The notes: generated by a model not told the origin, from the sequence alone. Positions 11,441 through 23,901 are shown, counted from the stretch's first letter. The stretch is DNA of 64,000 nucleotides from Leucocoprinus leucothites (GCA_013368445.1 JAACJO010000001.1:372001-436000), one strand, 5' to 3'. Numbers and translations are program-made.

Positions 11441-12420
11441 CTACTGGATATCCAAAAATATGTTATAAAGGTTGGTCAAGGTAGAAATCCGGTTTTCGCC
11501 CAGGAGGGATAGCCTCTTCTCCGGTACAATCCCAAAGGGGTTTCTCCAGAGCCAGCTCTTAATCGTATTATCCAGAAAATTCCCCGACTGCTTCCCAGAA
11601 GATAAGCTGAGGCTTGCTATCATAGACCAATACAAAAGTGTGGCGTGCTCACAATATTCCGGGAACCACCCAGAAGACTCCCAGTCAATTATACCAGCAA
11701 GTCTTACGCCGTGCACTAGTATGTTCAAGGAGCTGAGGTCTGCGTGAGTGAAGCAAATTCCATGTTTTTTTCGTAAGACAGGTTCCGCGAGCCGCATAAT
11801 ACGAGGTGAACGACTTCGGTATGAACCACGAAGAGCCCATACTGAGAAATTGCTGATGGAAAGCCTCGACGTTCTAGAGCGGAGGTAACATGGTCCGCTC
11901 CCAAAAATTTCGATTCCATGGGAGCGTTCTACCCTCGAGGCGGGAAATGGCGGGAGATGGTGGCGGCAGTAAACGAAGCTCATGGATCGCAATCCGTAGG
12001 TCACTCAAGAGGGGCTGCACATTCTGGAGATGTACTTTGGGTTCCAGTTCCTGGAACCTATCATAATTAGCAGCCGCATCGATATTGTCAGGCGCTTTGG
12101 CGCTCCAAAAGAGGTTGACGCTCTCCAGGAAGTTCCGTGCGTTGATGCAACCACTCTCCAAGTGTCTCCCCTGGTATCAAGTATATCACTATAATCCTAC
12201 ACTGGTCAACTTGCAGAAGATGGCATCGCGAACAACGGGCACAGGGATGGATTTATGACTTCTGATGAATTGAATGTTGGAAACCTCAATTGGGGGTCTT
12301 GACCACGCGTGTATTTGAGAACGACTCCGAAGGGTAAGCGCCAGATGCACCACCCCAGAGACTCGGAGCTATACCATTTTGCAAGCCTGCGATAGGTCCT
12401 GCGCCTCCACTGGTCGGGTA
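11441..12420 (-). pseudogene. decayed aminoglycoside-phosphotransferase-fold kinase
   Basis: Minus-strand pieces in three frames line up in the order of an APH-family kinase: LPFGVVLKYTRG (N-lobe strand with Lys), IRSHKSIPVPVVRDA, IPGETLGEWLH, LLSDLRIAIHELR, then the catalytic loop HADLSSLNILV and the metal-binding GIIDWESSGWFPEY. The frame must change several times between these blocks, and not all changes fit short introns, so the gene is probably broken. Such proteins are abundant in Agaricomycetes and are kinase-like with unknown substrates; antibiotic resistance should not be inferred. Confidence 0.65.
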
Positions 12421-13195
12421 GGAGCAACCATAATCACCACAGAGTACCAGAAAGAATGCGCAACGGGAGAAGTAGAGTAATGCTGAGTGCTGAGTGCTGA
12501 TCAGCTTCAGCATTCGGCAAGTAACACTGGAATGATCCGAAGATTGTCGGAGTCTAAAGCGGATGTCATCCTTCCGCGCCAGAGGGTGCATCAGAAATCA
12601 TATCTTTCCCTGGAGGCTGGAAATCTGAAAGTCTCCACGATCTGGGTTCACAGAAAGCAAGGGTTGATGCTGAACTTCCGTTGCGCGAGACTTTGGGTCC
12701 TGGCGCGGTCGGGTACTCGCCGTCATTGATATTGGGGCCTGGGGTTGAAGGGAGGAGAATATGAGAAGCGGAACGAAGATCCATATCATATGAGCTTCTC
12801 ATTCCGAGACATTGATATCATAGTCGCATCAATAATAGTCATAAACACGTGCTCAGACTGCCACCGAATAGTGATCGATATGCTAATATTGGTCAAACCA
12901 CGATGCAGGCGCCAGCTTGCCCAGCAGCTATTCTCACCACAAACCGCTATGGTATGTTTTTCTTACTTTGAGCGGTGGATAACCAGCTTACAGCGCAAAG
13001 GATTGGTTCCTTAGTAAAACCCGAGCCATAACGCCCTCTGAGGGCACCGCTAGTACATCCTTTGACAGGAGACCAAGTACGTACTCCTACTCGTCCTGTC
13101 AGCCGTTCTCACAATTGGAATAGTGCGGCCAAAGAGCTGTCCTCCTCATATTCTTTCACCGAAGAGCACGGCGGTGGTTACTCTATCGCAGATAC
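12421..13195. other. intergenic upstream of the NLR gene
   Basis: No convincing exon found. Weak similarity between about 13120-13223 and 13530-13591 belongs to the exon duplication described for the NLR gene. Confidence 0.45.
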
Positions 13196-16100
13196 ATGTC
13201 CTTGCCGGAAATCGACATCGCGCGTAACATTTTATCTGTGATCGAGAGATTTGCTGAAATGTCCCTTTGATATCAGAAGATGCACATAGTTCCTCTGTTA
13301 ATACGAACAGTGTTCAGATCAATGAACGGGCTATTTACGGCATAGAGAGTCGGTGCTCTCAAGACCCGAACAAGACCTCCGACAAAACGAAGGATACAGG
13401 TGGTACTGGTGTTGCCATCTACGACAATTCCGGTGCGCCCACCCTGGGGTCCTTTCCGGCCTATCAGGCGGTCGGTTATGCTCACAATCTGAGACAGCAC
13501 CTCGACATGGGCAGGATCCTCGTTCACATATATTGGACAATGCAATCACTCCCTCAAGTCAATTGCAGACTCCTCGGGATATACATCGTGCGTAACATTT
13601 ATGACTACCCTATCACATGCTAAAACAAGTCTCAAATATCAGAAAATACGCCTAGTCTTTTCTCAAATGCAAACGGTTTCCAGATCAACGATTCAATTAT
13701 TATTGGAAGTGTCGTTCAGTGTACCGATGTAGCAGCACTACCCTTCCCTATATATAGTGCGTTCTGTGGCCTTTGTCCTTGAGCTTCCTTACTTACACTA
13801 CGACATCAGATGGACGGAAACTGAAGAAGGTGCTTGTGGAAGGCCTCGAGTTTGTTCCCCTGGCAGGAGAGTGCAGGGTAGACACCCGAATTGGGATTTT
13901 ATCAGATATTGATGCCAGGATTCGCGACAGCGAGAGCAACAATCTCATATGGATCAAGGGCTTCCCTGGTGTTGGGAAGTCTGCCCTGGCATCCACAATC
14001 GTACATCGACTACGCGAGCGGGGTGAACTCCTGTCATATTTCATATTCGACCGTGCCAAACCGACCGTCACTACCACTGCAGCTCTCTGGCGCCGTGTTG
14101 CTTGGGATCTCGCTCGTTTACACCCGATCGCACAACAACCTCTGCTGAGGCGCATTGATGATGAAACCCTCGACATTAACACTCCCAACATAGGCTCCCT
14201 TTTCACTTCTCTCATTGTCGAGCCATTATCAGAGCTAATCAGGGGCGAGTTAAGTGATGTTCAGCTTCGTCGACCCATAGTGGTTGTTATCGATGCTGCC
14301 GATGAATGTGGTGGCCTCGAGGGGCCTCGATCGAATGACCGCAAGGCTCTTTTGCGGACGCTTGAACAATGGCACTCGGAACTCCCCCAGAATTTCAGGC
14401 TCGTGGTTATCAGCAGGGAGGAAGATGACATCAAACAACGCATTTCACCTATCAGCACCCACATCCACATTTCCATCGACACTAATGACGCGTCCAGCGA
14501 CATCTGCAAGTACCTTGAGGATCGTCTCAGGGATATTGCGAGTGCCTACTCTGAATTACCCGGGGACTGGGCCCACCAGACAGCCGAGCGCCTAACCAAA
14601 CGTGCGGCAGGCGTCTTCATTTGGGCCACGATCATTGCGAACTTTATTGAGGCCGGCGAGCCCCAATCACAGCTTGAGGACATTGACACTGGGCTTGGAT
14701 TAGGCGGAAAAGAAGGGTCTTTATACGCTCTATACGCGAATGTCCTCAGGATTTCGTTCAAGAACCTTCGCGGAAAGCAGATGGAGGCATTCAAGACTGT
14801 TGTCGGTGCGATGATTTTTGCTCAGCGGCCGTTCCACGACCATGAATTCACCGTGATCAGTCCTGTGGTCACTGGCTCGATGCTGGAATACATCCGCAAC
14901 AGCTTGCGGCCCATCATTGATCAGGGTGCTATCCTCCGCTTCGTTCACCAATCATTCGTTGATTTCATCCTTTCTCCGGAATGCCCAGACGAGTTTGCCA
15001 TCAGGGAACCAGTGCAACAACACCACCTCTCTACGCTATGTCTGACCACCATGTCGAAGCAGCTACGCTTCAACATCTGCGGCCTGGAGACATCGAGTCT
15101 GAGGAACGCAGACGTGCCTGATATCGAAACCAAGGTCAAGGCCGGGATCCCATCACTCCTCTCGTATGCGAGCTGTTTTGTGGCTGAGCACCTTCGTCAC
15201 ACTGCATTTGACGAGTGCTTGATGGTTCACGTGAGGGTCGTGTTCAAGGAGAAGTTGCTATACTGGCTTGAAGCGATGAGCTTGCCGAGGGAGATGCATC
15301 GGGCGGTGCCAATCCTGAGGGTGGTCGTTGATTGGATTTCTGTGCGTGTGCTGCTGGTTGCTTGTATCACATTTCTGATGTTCTTACCATAGGCGGGCGA
15401 GGTGGACTTCACCGAGTTTGTTCGTGATGCCCTCTGATTCGTCGCAGCATTCAGCATCCCCATTACAGACAGTGCCCCACACATATACCTCTCCACCCTC
15501 CCCTTTGCCCCTGAACAATCACTCGTTGCCAAATATTTTCTACCCAGGTTCCCTCGACTCCTCACACTTACCGCGGGCAGGCCTAGTTCCTGGTCATCGT
15601 GCGTTTTTATTTCAGAGCACCATAGACAATATGTTTCCGCCATCACCTTTTCTCCGGATGAGAAGATATTTGCTTCTGGGGATTGGAGTGGAACAATATG
15701 TATCTGGGACTCTGAAACGGGCATCAAGATCTCAGGTCCACTTATTCGGTCTGTTAGGGATGAATCCCACATGTACAGCCTCGACTTCAGTCCCGATGGG
15801 AAGCACCTTTTGGCCACATATGGACAAAAAGGGATGGTTCTCTGGGATGTAGAAACGGGCGAGGAACACCTTTGTTTTGGAGGGTTTGAGGAGAGGCCTG
15901 GCTCTGCTCCCCTCCATGGTGACACAGAGGAGATTGTATCTGCTGTCTATTCCAAAGATGGCCATATGATTGTTTCCAGATCGGGATACGGGGATCTACC
16001 TTACAACCGTTGGGATTGCTGTTGTCGTGTCCGGATTTGGGACGCAAGTACTGGCACCCTGGCACACATCCTGCTCGATCTCTGCAAATCACGCAATAAA

Positions 16101-17421
16101 TATTTATTGTCACCAGATGCACATTTTCTTGCTTCACGGAGCGATGATCTTGCGGTTCTGAGAGTATGGGATTTGACAGAAAGACCCCCTAGGTGTGTGA
16201 TTGAGCAGGATGCCATTGGTGAACGGTCTTCGTGGTCCTCCTTGGCATTCTCCGCAGATGGGAATTTCCTACTGGCTGTGGCTCCCATACCAGGCCGCGT
16301 CTTTATAGCACACATCTGGAGGATGGACACCTGTACTCTGGTCGGGCCCGCCATTTCACTAGGTCCTGACTTCGGGTCTTATGTATTATATTCGTGTGGT
16401 AACGATAACCTGGCTATTGGTGTTCATGGCACGGTATTGGCAAAGATCTTTGATGCTACCACAGGCGATGTAATCTATTGCGGCAAGGAACTGATTGGGG
16501 TAGGGTGCTGTTCTCCACCACGCAGTGGCAGAAGAATTCTGCTGGGGTATGCCGATGGGACTATCAGAATGTGGGATTATCAGTCTCATATGCAGGTCTT
16601 ACCTGTCATTGATTCCACCTCTGATGACCGCCCGAAGCTCCTGGCTGGACTGGTTGAGCCAGTGTTTTCACCTTGTGGTAAGACACTGGCGGTGAGCTAC
16701 CAAGATGGGATTAGGGTTTTAAACACGACTACTGGTGAACCTGTAAACCTTAGTCATCCCATCCAAACCGGGACCAATGTGCTTGCCTTCTCTGGCAATG
16801 GCAGATATCTAGCATCCCTGACACGCCGTCAACTTCCTGTGATCAACATATGGGATGCAAGCACTGGAATGAACTGCCGTCGCCTAGTTGTAACTAGTGC
16901 GCTCGAAGAAAGTGATTTTGACCTCTTCTTTGTGTCAAGCGGCGATGATCGATTGGTGTTGCGTAGTTCAGTGGAGGGGGGTGAAGAGAGGAGATATGTG
17001 GTGCGCATTTGGGGAGATAAAGTGCCTGATGAACCATGTACTACAGTGACTCTACCACGCCCAAAGAGTCATGACACCCGCTTGTTAACTCTTATACTTT
17101 CTCCTGATACCTTGACTGCTCTGGTACTCGAGAACACAACCACAGGTACTATCCTTCATTGCCACCGTCGAAGCTCTACAGAAGAACAGTTCACCCCCCA
17201 TGCCCTGTTTGATGCAGCTGCTTTAGGGCCAAAGATTTCCTGGAGGCCAGTGGCATTCTTGCCCAGTGGGCAACTTTTTGCATCAGCTGCATCAGTCCCT
17301 GACCACACAGGGGTATTGCTTCAGATACGGGTATGGGAGACAAAAACGTGGACAGAGATCGCGGGGCCTTTTGAAACAGGTGAAATTTTGAGATGGCGCC
17401 CTCCATTCAGTTATAGATGGC

Positions 17422-17426
17422 CAAAA
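17422..17426 (+). repeat. target-site duplication, left copy
   Basis: CAAAA directly before the left LTR; the same five bases follow the right LTR at 22752-22756. Confidence 0.95.
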
Positions 17427-17798
17427 TGAAAGATAAATATATATTCAGTATCTCGACGCGAGAACTATAGTCAATACCTGAAAGATAAATATATACTACG
17501 AATATGATTAGCGTAAGTAAGAAAAGTAAGAAAGACTAGATAACAAACTCACTTCAGTATCTTGACGCGAGAACTGAAGTGTCAGGACATGTTGGTACAC
17601 TACTTATAGGACAATATTGAATACAGAGCTTGTCTCGTAGACAACATGCTCGGGTACATTGATATAACAATGAATAAATGCAAGGAAAAATTATACGGTC
17701 AGTACGGCGAGACGAAACTTAGATACTATTTATATAATATACCGATATAATGCAGAGGTTATGCAGATGAGGCTCGGCAGGGGTTTGCGATCCTGACA
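17427..17798 (-). repeat. copia LTR (3' LTR relative to gag-pol)
   Basis: 372 bp, TGAAAG...CTGACA on the plus strand. Internally it repeats TGAAAGATAAATATATA twice and a TTCAGTATCTYGACGCGAG segment twice. It differs from the other LTR at five transitions. Confidence 0.97.
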
Positions 17799-17807
17799 CT
17801 CCCCCTC
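17799..17807 (-). promoter_or_regulatory. polypurine tract
   Basis: Minus-strand GAGGGGGAG immediately precedes the 3' LTR, the expected position of the plus-strand primer. The gag-pol stop codon overlaps it. Confidence 0.8.
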
Positions 17808-20800
17808 AAACCTTGATGAGGCCGAGTTCACAAGCAAAATGCTTGACTTTTGGCAAGTGCCTTTGTGAAGACATCTGCGACCATGTCTTCGGTCGGGCAA
17901 TAGACAAGCCGAATCTTGTCCTCTTCGACAATCCAGCGAATAAAATGATAGTGTATATCGATGTGTTTGGTGCGAGCATGATACTGGTGGTCCTTGGCAA
18001 GTGCGATGGCAGATTGGTTGTCGGAAAAGATGGTAGTCGAGGGGAGCGTGATATTGAAGACTTGAGATATAAGCGAACGAAGCCACAAGGCTTCCTTAGC
18101 GGCGTGTGTTGCGGCAATGTATTCAGATTCTGTAGTAGATAGAGTAACGATTTCTTGTCGCTTCACGCTCCAAGAAACTGCTCCGCCATTAATGATGAAA
18201 GCATACCCTGATGTAGCACGGCAATCCTCTGCCATGTTGCCGTCTGCATCCGTAAATCCCTCGAGGCTTTCTCCAATGCCTCCGTATGTCAACCAATACT
18301 CCTGAGTCCCCTTCAGGTACCTGAAGACTCGTTTCACTGCCTCCCAATGTGCTTCCCCGGGATTTCTCGAAAACTTCGAGAGCACCTGCACTGTGTATGC
18401 GATATCCGGTCGCGTTCCAAGTGCAGCATACATAAGCGTGCCGACAGCCTCTTGGTAGGGTTGTTTGGACATTCGAGTGATTTCGGCGGTTGTTTGAGGC
18501 GATTGCGTGGATGCTAGTCGAGTTGATGGGTCCATGGGCATGCTGACAGGCTTCGCATCCTCGAAACCATAATGGCAAATTGAAGTGTCAATATAGGAAC
18601 GTTGGGAAAGCGAGATTTTACCATGTTCTCTATCCCGTTTCAATTCAATGCCCAACAACCAATGTATCTCCCCCAGGTCCGTAATCTCCATGAATTGCTT
18701 CACTCCATTCTTCACCCAATCAATTAACGCGATAGTTGAGGCAGCGATTGTGCAGTCGTCGATGTGAACAAGGATAATGACGAGGTTGGGGGCAATGGTC
18801 TTGAAGAAAACGCTCTGGTCGACTTCACAGCGCGAAAATCCCAGATTATCGACTAATATTTCGCAGAGACATTGATACCATCGTCTCCTGGATTGCTTGA
18901 GGCCGTAGAGGGTCTTCTTGAGGCGGCATACACAATGAGGATGAGAGGAAGAGACAAAGCCAGGTGGTTGCCGCATGTAAATGTTCTCATCATCATTTAA
19001 TTTCCCGTTAAGGTAGGCCCCTTTGATGTCAATCTGATGGATCTCCAGATCACGGGCGGCAGCGATGGCAAGTATGGATCGGATGGATGAGAGGTGCGCA
19101 ACAGGTGCAAACGTGTCAAAATAGTCGACACCTGGGACCTGTGAGAACCCTTGCGCAACAAGTCTTGCTTTGTAGCGGATAACATTGCCAGCGGCGTCTT
19201 TCTTTGCTTTAAACACCCACTTTGATCCAACGATGTTAACTCTGATCGGCGGGTCAACGAGTTCCCACGTGCCGGCATCACCCAGCATGGTAAGTTCTTC
19301 TTCCATCGCCTTCTTCCACAGTTCCCAGTCACCCCTTGTCTTTGCCTCACTCAGGCTTCCTGGCTCCAGCCCCTCTGTCTCCTTAATATCTGCCGCAAGA
19401 ACATGGACATCAACCCAATCAATTTCCTTGGCTAATGTCACCGCCGTCCCCTCAAGGATCACCCGAGCTTTTGCACTTGGATTTCTAATGCGCTGAGTCC
19501 TTTCGGCTCGAGGAACGTCATCGCGGGGTGCTTCTTTGGGGTTGACGTCGTCGTTCTCAGCACTTGATTTGTGCAGCTCGGTTTCAGTAGGTTTTTCATC
19601 AGGGGAAGGAGTTGGAGGGATAGGTGTTGTGTCAGGATTTCCCGCCGGAGGGTTGCTGTTCCGTGGGCCGTCGTTTCGAGGCTTGTTCCCAGGTGAGTGC
19701 TCCCCCTCAAGCCCGGAACGACCTGTATTAATGAAACGGAAGTTTCTTTCAATTTTGACAGCACCCATGTCTAGGAAATACACACGAGAGCCGTTGCTCT
19801 CTGTGTCATATCCCACCCATCGTCCCTTCTTTGCCCGTCCACCGAGCTTGTCACCACCGGCTTGGTGTACCCACACCTCCTCTCCCCACTCATGTATCGC
19901 CCGCAAGTCTGGCTTCCAACTGTACAATGCCTCAAAAGGCATTTGTCCTTCTATCACTTTCATGCCCGTTCGGTTCATTAACCACACAACATGGGCAACC
20001 GCCTCTGCCCACAACGACTTCGGCAAATGACTGGCATGTAACAAGGCACGAGTGCATTCGATGATGGTTCGATTTCGGCGTTCGGCAACGCCATTGTGCT
20101 AGGGTGTATCGTGCACAGTAAGCTTTGTTTTTGTGCCGCGGGATTTGAGGTATGACTGAAATTCATTCGTAGTGTATTCACCACCATGGTCCAAGTGCAG
20201 GGCTTTGATACACACACCAAACTGAGTTTCACACCATGCATCAAAGTTGCGGTATGACTCGAAGACGTCAGATTTATTCGAGAGGAAATCAACATGAGTC
20301 CACCTCGAAAAATCATTGATAAATGTCACATAATAACGTTTACCCTTCTTTGTTTCAGTGCGTGCAGGTCCCCAGACGTCCGAATGGATTTCATCACCAA
20401 ACTTTTCTGCCTGCTCACCCTCACGAAACTTGGAAATTGGTAGCCAAGTCGCCTTTGCATAGGCACAAGACTCGCAGAAGAAATCAGTATCACTTCCATC
20501 GTCAAGCTTCAAGCCAGTGACTAGACCGTCACGGACAAGTTTCCGAGCAGCTCCAGGAGTGATGTGGCCCAAGCGGCGATGGAGCATATCTAGGGTGAGT
20601 GGTTCACTCACCACATTCACTTCCTCTGCACCCTCTCTGACTAGTTTATACAGGCCTTTCCCATTCCTTGGGATCTCAGCTACTCGGGCGCCACCTGCAT
20701 CATGGATGACACACTTTCCGTTTGCAAATGTGGTGGAGAATCCGGCATCATCGAGCTGACCGATGGATACAAGTGTGTAACCAGCCTCGGGGGAATACAA

Positions 20801-22321
20801 CACTTCACTCAGGTGGAGTTGGGATGAAGCGGCACCATTTGGTAAGTCTAAAGTGACTTCACCCTTTCCAACAGTGCCAAAAGCTTTCTTGTTCGCAGCA
20901 CGCAAGGGTCGAGGGGGAATGGATTTGAAGGTGGAAAAATGATCGTGGTAGGGAGTAATGTGAGTTGTTGCACCTGAGTCGAACACCTTGACTCGTGTTT
21001 GAGTGGATTCGCTGACACTGACGACCTCTTCATTTGCAGCGATATTGACTTCTTCAAAATCCGATCCAAAATCAATTTCACTTGTGATCCCTTCATCACT
21101 TTCCGACACACTATTCAAGTGATCAGCCTCGAGTTTGGACCAACTCGAGTCACTCTCATAGTCTGATAGCTCCTCTACCATGAAGGAGCAGTCATCATCA
21201 TCGTCTTCGGTGACAATATTGGCACTGGCACCCTTTCTAGGTGCGTTACCTCCCTTCTCCCCCTCCTTCTTCTCACTAGTGCCTCTCTTAGGGCATTCTC
21301 TCTTCCAGTGATCACTGCCACAAATCCAACATGGCCCCTTCTTTTTCGCCTTTCCCTTGAACTTTCCACCGCTGCCATTGTTTCCACCACCGCCCCCTCC
21401 CTTGTTTCCCACAACCATCAAAGCATCGTCACTTTCAGCTTTAGTGGCACCACCCCTGGATCGATCAGGGCGTGTTCTATCCCATTCATCACTAATTAAG
21501 ATGATCAAGATGTCGGGATCTATGGTGTGTTGGAGGGAGCTATGGAGTCGGGCAGCAGATAGCTGGTTTGAAGCATATGAAGCAAGCCACCAAGGTAAGG
21601 ATTGTATTATTGCATTCCTATAATCATCATCATTAATGATGACACCAACAGCTTCAAGTTCGGCTTTACGGCAGCGAAGCTCACTCAGGAACATACGAAT
21701 ATCACCCTTATCAGGGCATCACATGGACATGAAGTCACGACGAAGACGTGCCTGTGAAAAGGCACTCTTGTAAGTGTATTCCTGCACTATGGCCACCCAC
21801 ATTTCTTTGACGGTTGGCTGTCCAGATACAACCAAAAAAGTAGAGTCAGGGAGTCGTTGGGCGAGCAAGGCACGAGCAAATTTTTCGTTCTTGACCCAAC
21901 TCTCGACCATCTCGACTGTGACGGCAGGCTGTGTAGGCTGAGTAGGGATGGCAGATGCTGTTGTCATGACAGCAGGGGTAGGCTGAGTGCTTGTAGGGAC
22001 GGCAGTCTGCAAGGGTGTGGCAGGAACAGTAGCAGGAGTGGAGGCAGTGCTCGAAGCGGCAGGGTTTGCAGGAGTAGCATCAGAGGCAGTAGCAGTGGGT
22101 TGTGTAGTAGGAGCAGAAGGAGTGGCGCCGGACTGGGATCCGGTAGTCTGACTAGCAGAAGGTGAAGCTCTGATTACAGGGCGAGGTTCACTACCATCAA
22201 AGTGGCCCCACAGATCCTTTCCTTGGACCTCTGTCTGGAAACGTATTGTGAATATCGCCCAGTTACTACCAGACACATCCAACTTCGGAACTGCTGAGGA
22301 CAGCATATTGGTAGTCATCAT
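17806..22321 (-). pseudogene. copia gag-pol polyprotein, two nonsense codons and a frameshift
   Basis: Starts near ATG 22321 (gag, Ala/Thr/Pro-rich). Recognisable parts in order: CCHC zinc knuckle CWICGSDHWKREC, protease VFDSGATTHI, GAG-pre-integrase MLHRRLGHI, integrase core HSDVWGP...INDFSRW...LHLDHGGEY, reverse transcriptase WVFKAKKD...DIKGAYLNG...IILVHIDDC, RNase H SLEGFTDADGN and the copia-type KHIDIHYHFIR near the end. Lesions: TGA at 21719-21721 in gag, TAG at 20099-20101 in integrase just after HDTP, and one extra A in a run at 17848-17851 that shifts the last codons. Apart from these the frame is continuous. Confidence 0.95.
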
Positions 22322-22365
22322 AAACTTCAATATAGATAATTTCTTTCTTTAGCAATGCAATGGGG

Positions 22366-22379
22366 CGGGGCCCATAACC
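22366..22379 (-). promoter_or_regulatory. putative primer-binding site, initiator-tRNA half type
   Basis: Minus-strand GGTTATGGGCCC directly after the 5' LTR. It is complementary to GGGCCCAUAACC, the form of an initiator Met-tRNA anticodon stem-loop (CAU anticodon). Drosophila copia and yeast Ty5 prime from this internal half-tRNA region, so the same mode is inferred here. Confidence 0.65.
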
Positions 22380-22751
22380 TGAAAGATAAATATATATTCA
22401 GTATCTCGACACGAGAACTATAGTCAATACCTGAAAGATAAATATATACTACGAATATGATTAGTGTAAGTAAGAAAAGTAAGAAAGACTAGATAACAAA
22501 CTCACTTCAGTATCTCGACGCGAGAACTGAAGTGTCAGGACATGTTGGTACACTACTTATAGGACAATATTGAATACAGAGCTTGTCTCGTAGACAACAT
22601 GCTCGGGTACATTGATATAACAACGAATAAATGCAAGGAAAAATTATACGGTCAGTACGGCGAGACGAAACTTAGATACCATTTATATAATATACCGATA
22701 TAATGCAGAGGTTATGCAGATGAGGCTCGGCAGGGGTTTGCGATCCTGACA
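22380..22751 (-). repeat. copia LTR (5' LTR relative to gag-pol)
   Basis: 372 bp, same ends as the left LTR; drives transcription on the minus strand, antisense to the host gene. Confidence 0.97.
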
Positions 22752-22756
22752 CAAAA
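22752..22756 (+). repeat. target-site duplication, right copy
   Basis: CAAAA, matching 17422-17426. Removing the element and one copy restores an uninterrupted WD40 frame. Confidence 0.95.
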
Positions 22757-23233
22757 TTCCTATCGATTTCACCCGATGACCGCCTCATTCATTTCATATC
22801 CCCGCCAGATGGTGCGATATGGGTTTGGGATATTCACACTGGGCGAAAGGTTGCTGGACCATGGCGTGGTTATGATCTAAGGCGAGCATCCAGGGTCATC
22901 ATTTCATCAGATGGAGAGAGGCTGGCATCTACGTATTGTGATAGGCCTTGGACAGTCAGACTTTGGGATACTCATGGTCTCTGTAGTGGGCAGGCGCGGG
23001 AGCCTGTTGGGGGCATTGGAGATTTTGGAGATCAAGATCTCATGGAAGACGGATGGGTTAAGGAAGAGGGTAGCGACTCGTTACTCTTTTGGGTTCCGGT
23101 TGAGCACAGAGATGGACTGTGGCGGCCGAGGAATATCACTATACTAGGGGCGACGCTGACGAAGCTGGATTTCAGCAGATTCAAATATGGGAGGGAATGG
23201 GAAGAGTGTATTGATAAAGAGCACACGATGTGA

Positions 23234-23899
23234 ACATAGGCTGATTGAATGTTTCAGGTGGAGCTTGAGATTTTTACTCTGTACCATTAGTTTCGTCGAA
23301 ATGAACGGTTTGTAAGTAGCTGCTATCTGATCAACAGTCGGGACAATACTCGGTGGTGCTTGCATCGGAGAAAGGATTCAGTGCTCACGACTTGTGTGTA
23401 CCCAAATTATCAATCCCGATGTTGATACTTGCTAGAGTAGTGACTCGAGAAACACTCGCTTTGCGTATGTAAGAGATTGTGCTGACTGTGACTACACACG
23501 GACTTATTTGCTGGATATCAGTGTAGTAATACGAGAAAATCAGAGCTGTTGAACAACTGACAAAGCAGTTGACTATAAGTTTGGGCGTTGTGGTTGGGGG
23601 TCGCGATTTGGATATGGACTGATGGATTTATTCAAGTTCTTGGTGATCTTGACATCAGATCATCACTATACTACCTTACATACCCATGAGCGCTCATTTG
23701 CTCCACCCTCGCGCGACTTTCTCAATTCTCAGCCTTCATAGTGAACAGAGATAGGGAACGCGACTCCCTAGCGGCATTGATTGGATGAACTTCAGGCGCT
23801 CGGCTCTCGATCCTCCTCCACCCATAGACCCCTCACCCACTTTCGCGCAGAAATACAAAACCGTACAGCACTTGGCGAGGAACGAGCCAGGTACAAGAA
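23234..23899. other. intergenic, 3' flank of the NLR gene
   Basis: No gene supported; ends at the small DNA transposon. Confidence 0.5.
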
Positions 23900-23901
23900 T
23901 A

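Larger units (their letters stand above)
17427..22751 (-). mobile_element. complete Ty1/copia LTR retrotransposon
   Basis: 5,325 bp with two 372-bp LTRs starting TG and ending CA, flanked by CAAAA duplications. It carries one gag-pol frame on the minus strand, opposite to the host NLR gene. Domain order gag, CCHC knuckle, protease, integrase, reverse transcriptase, RNase H defines Ty1/copia. LTRs differ at five sites (about 1.3%), so insertion is fairly recent. The coding frame has two nonsense codons and one late frameshift, so this copy is non-autonomous. Confidence 0.97.
13196..23233 (+). pseudogene. NACHT-WD40 NLR-like protein, interrupted by TGA and a copia insertion
   Basis: STAND-type signalling protein, by family a fungal NLR used in non-self recognition or programmed cell death. 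Proposed exons: 13196-13223, 13277-13591, 13643-13756, 13810-15341, 15393-17426 and, beyond the transposon, 22757-23233. They sum to exactly 1,500 codons with the frame kept across every junction. NACHT: P-loop GFPGVGKSALAS, Walker B PIVVVIDAADEC, then RLVVISREEDD. WD40 repeats (SPDGKHLL, LRVWDLTE, IWVWDIHTG) follow. Two lesions: TGA at 15435-15437 in a conserved VRDALxFV stretch, and the copia element between 17426 and 22757, which splits a WD40 repeat. Upstream exons carry two related peptides. The exact start is inferred. Confidence 0.85.

Noticed and set aside
13773..13809. NACHT open frame beginning with a TTG-coded Met
   Set aside because: No ATG there; a 53-nt phase-1 intron (13757-13809) joins the NACHT exon to upstream exons in frame.
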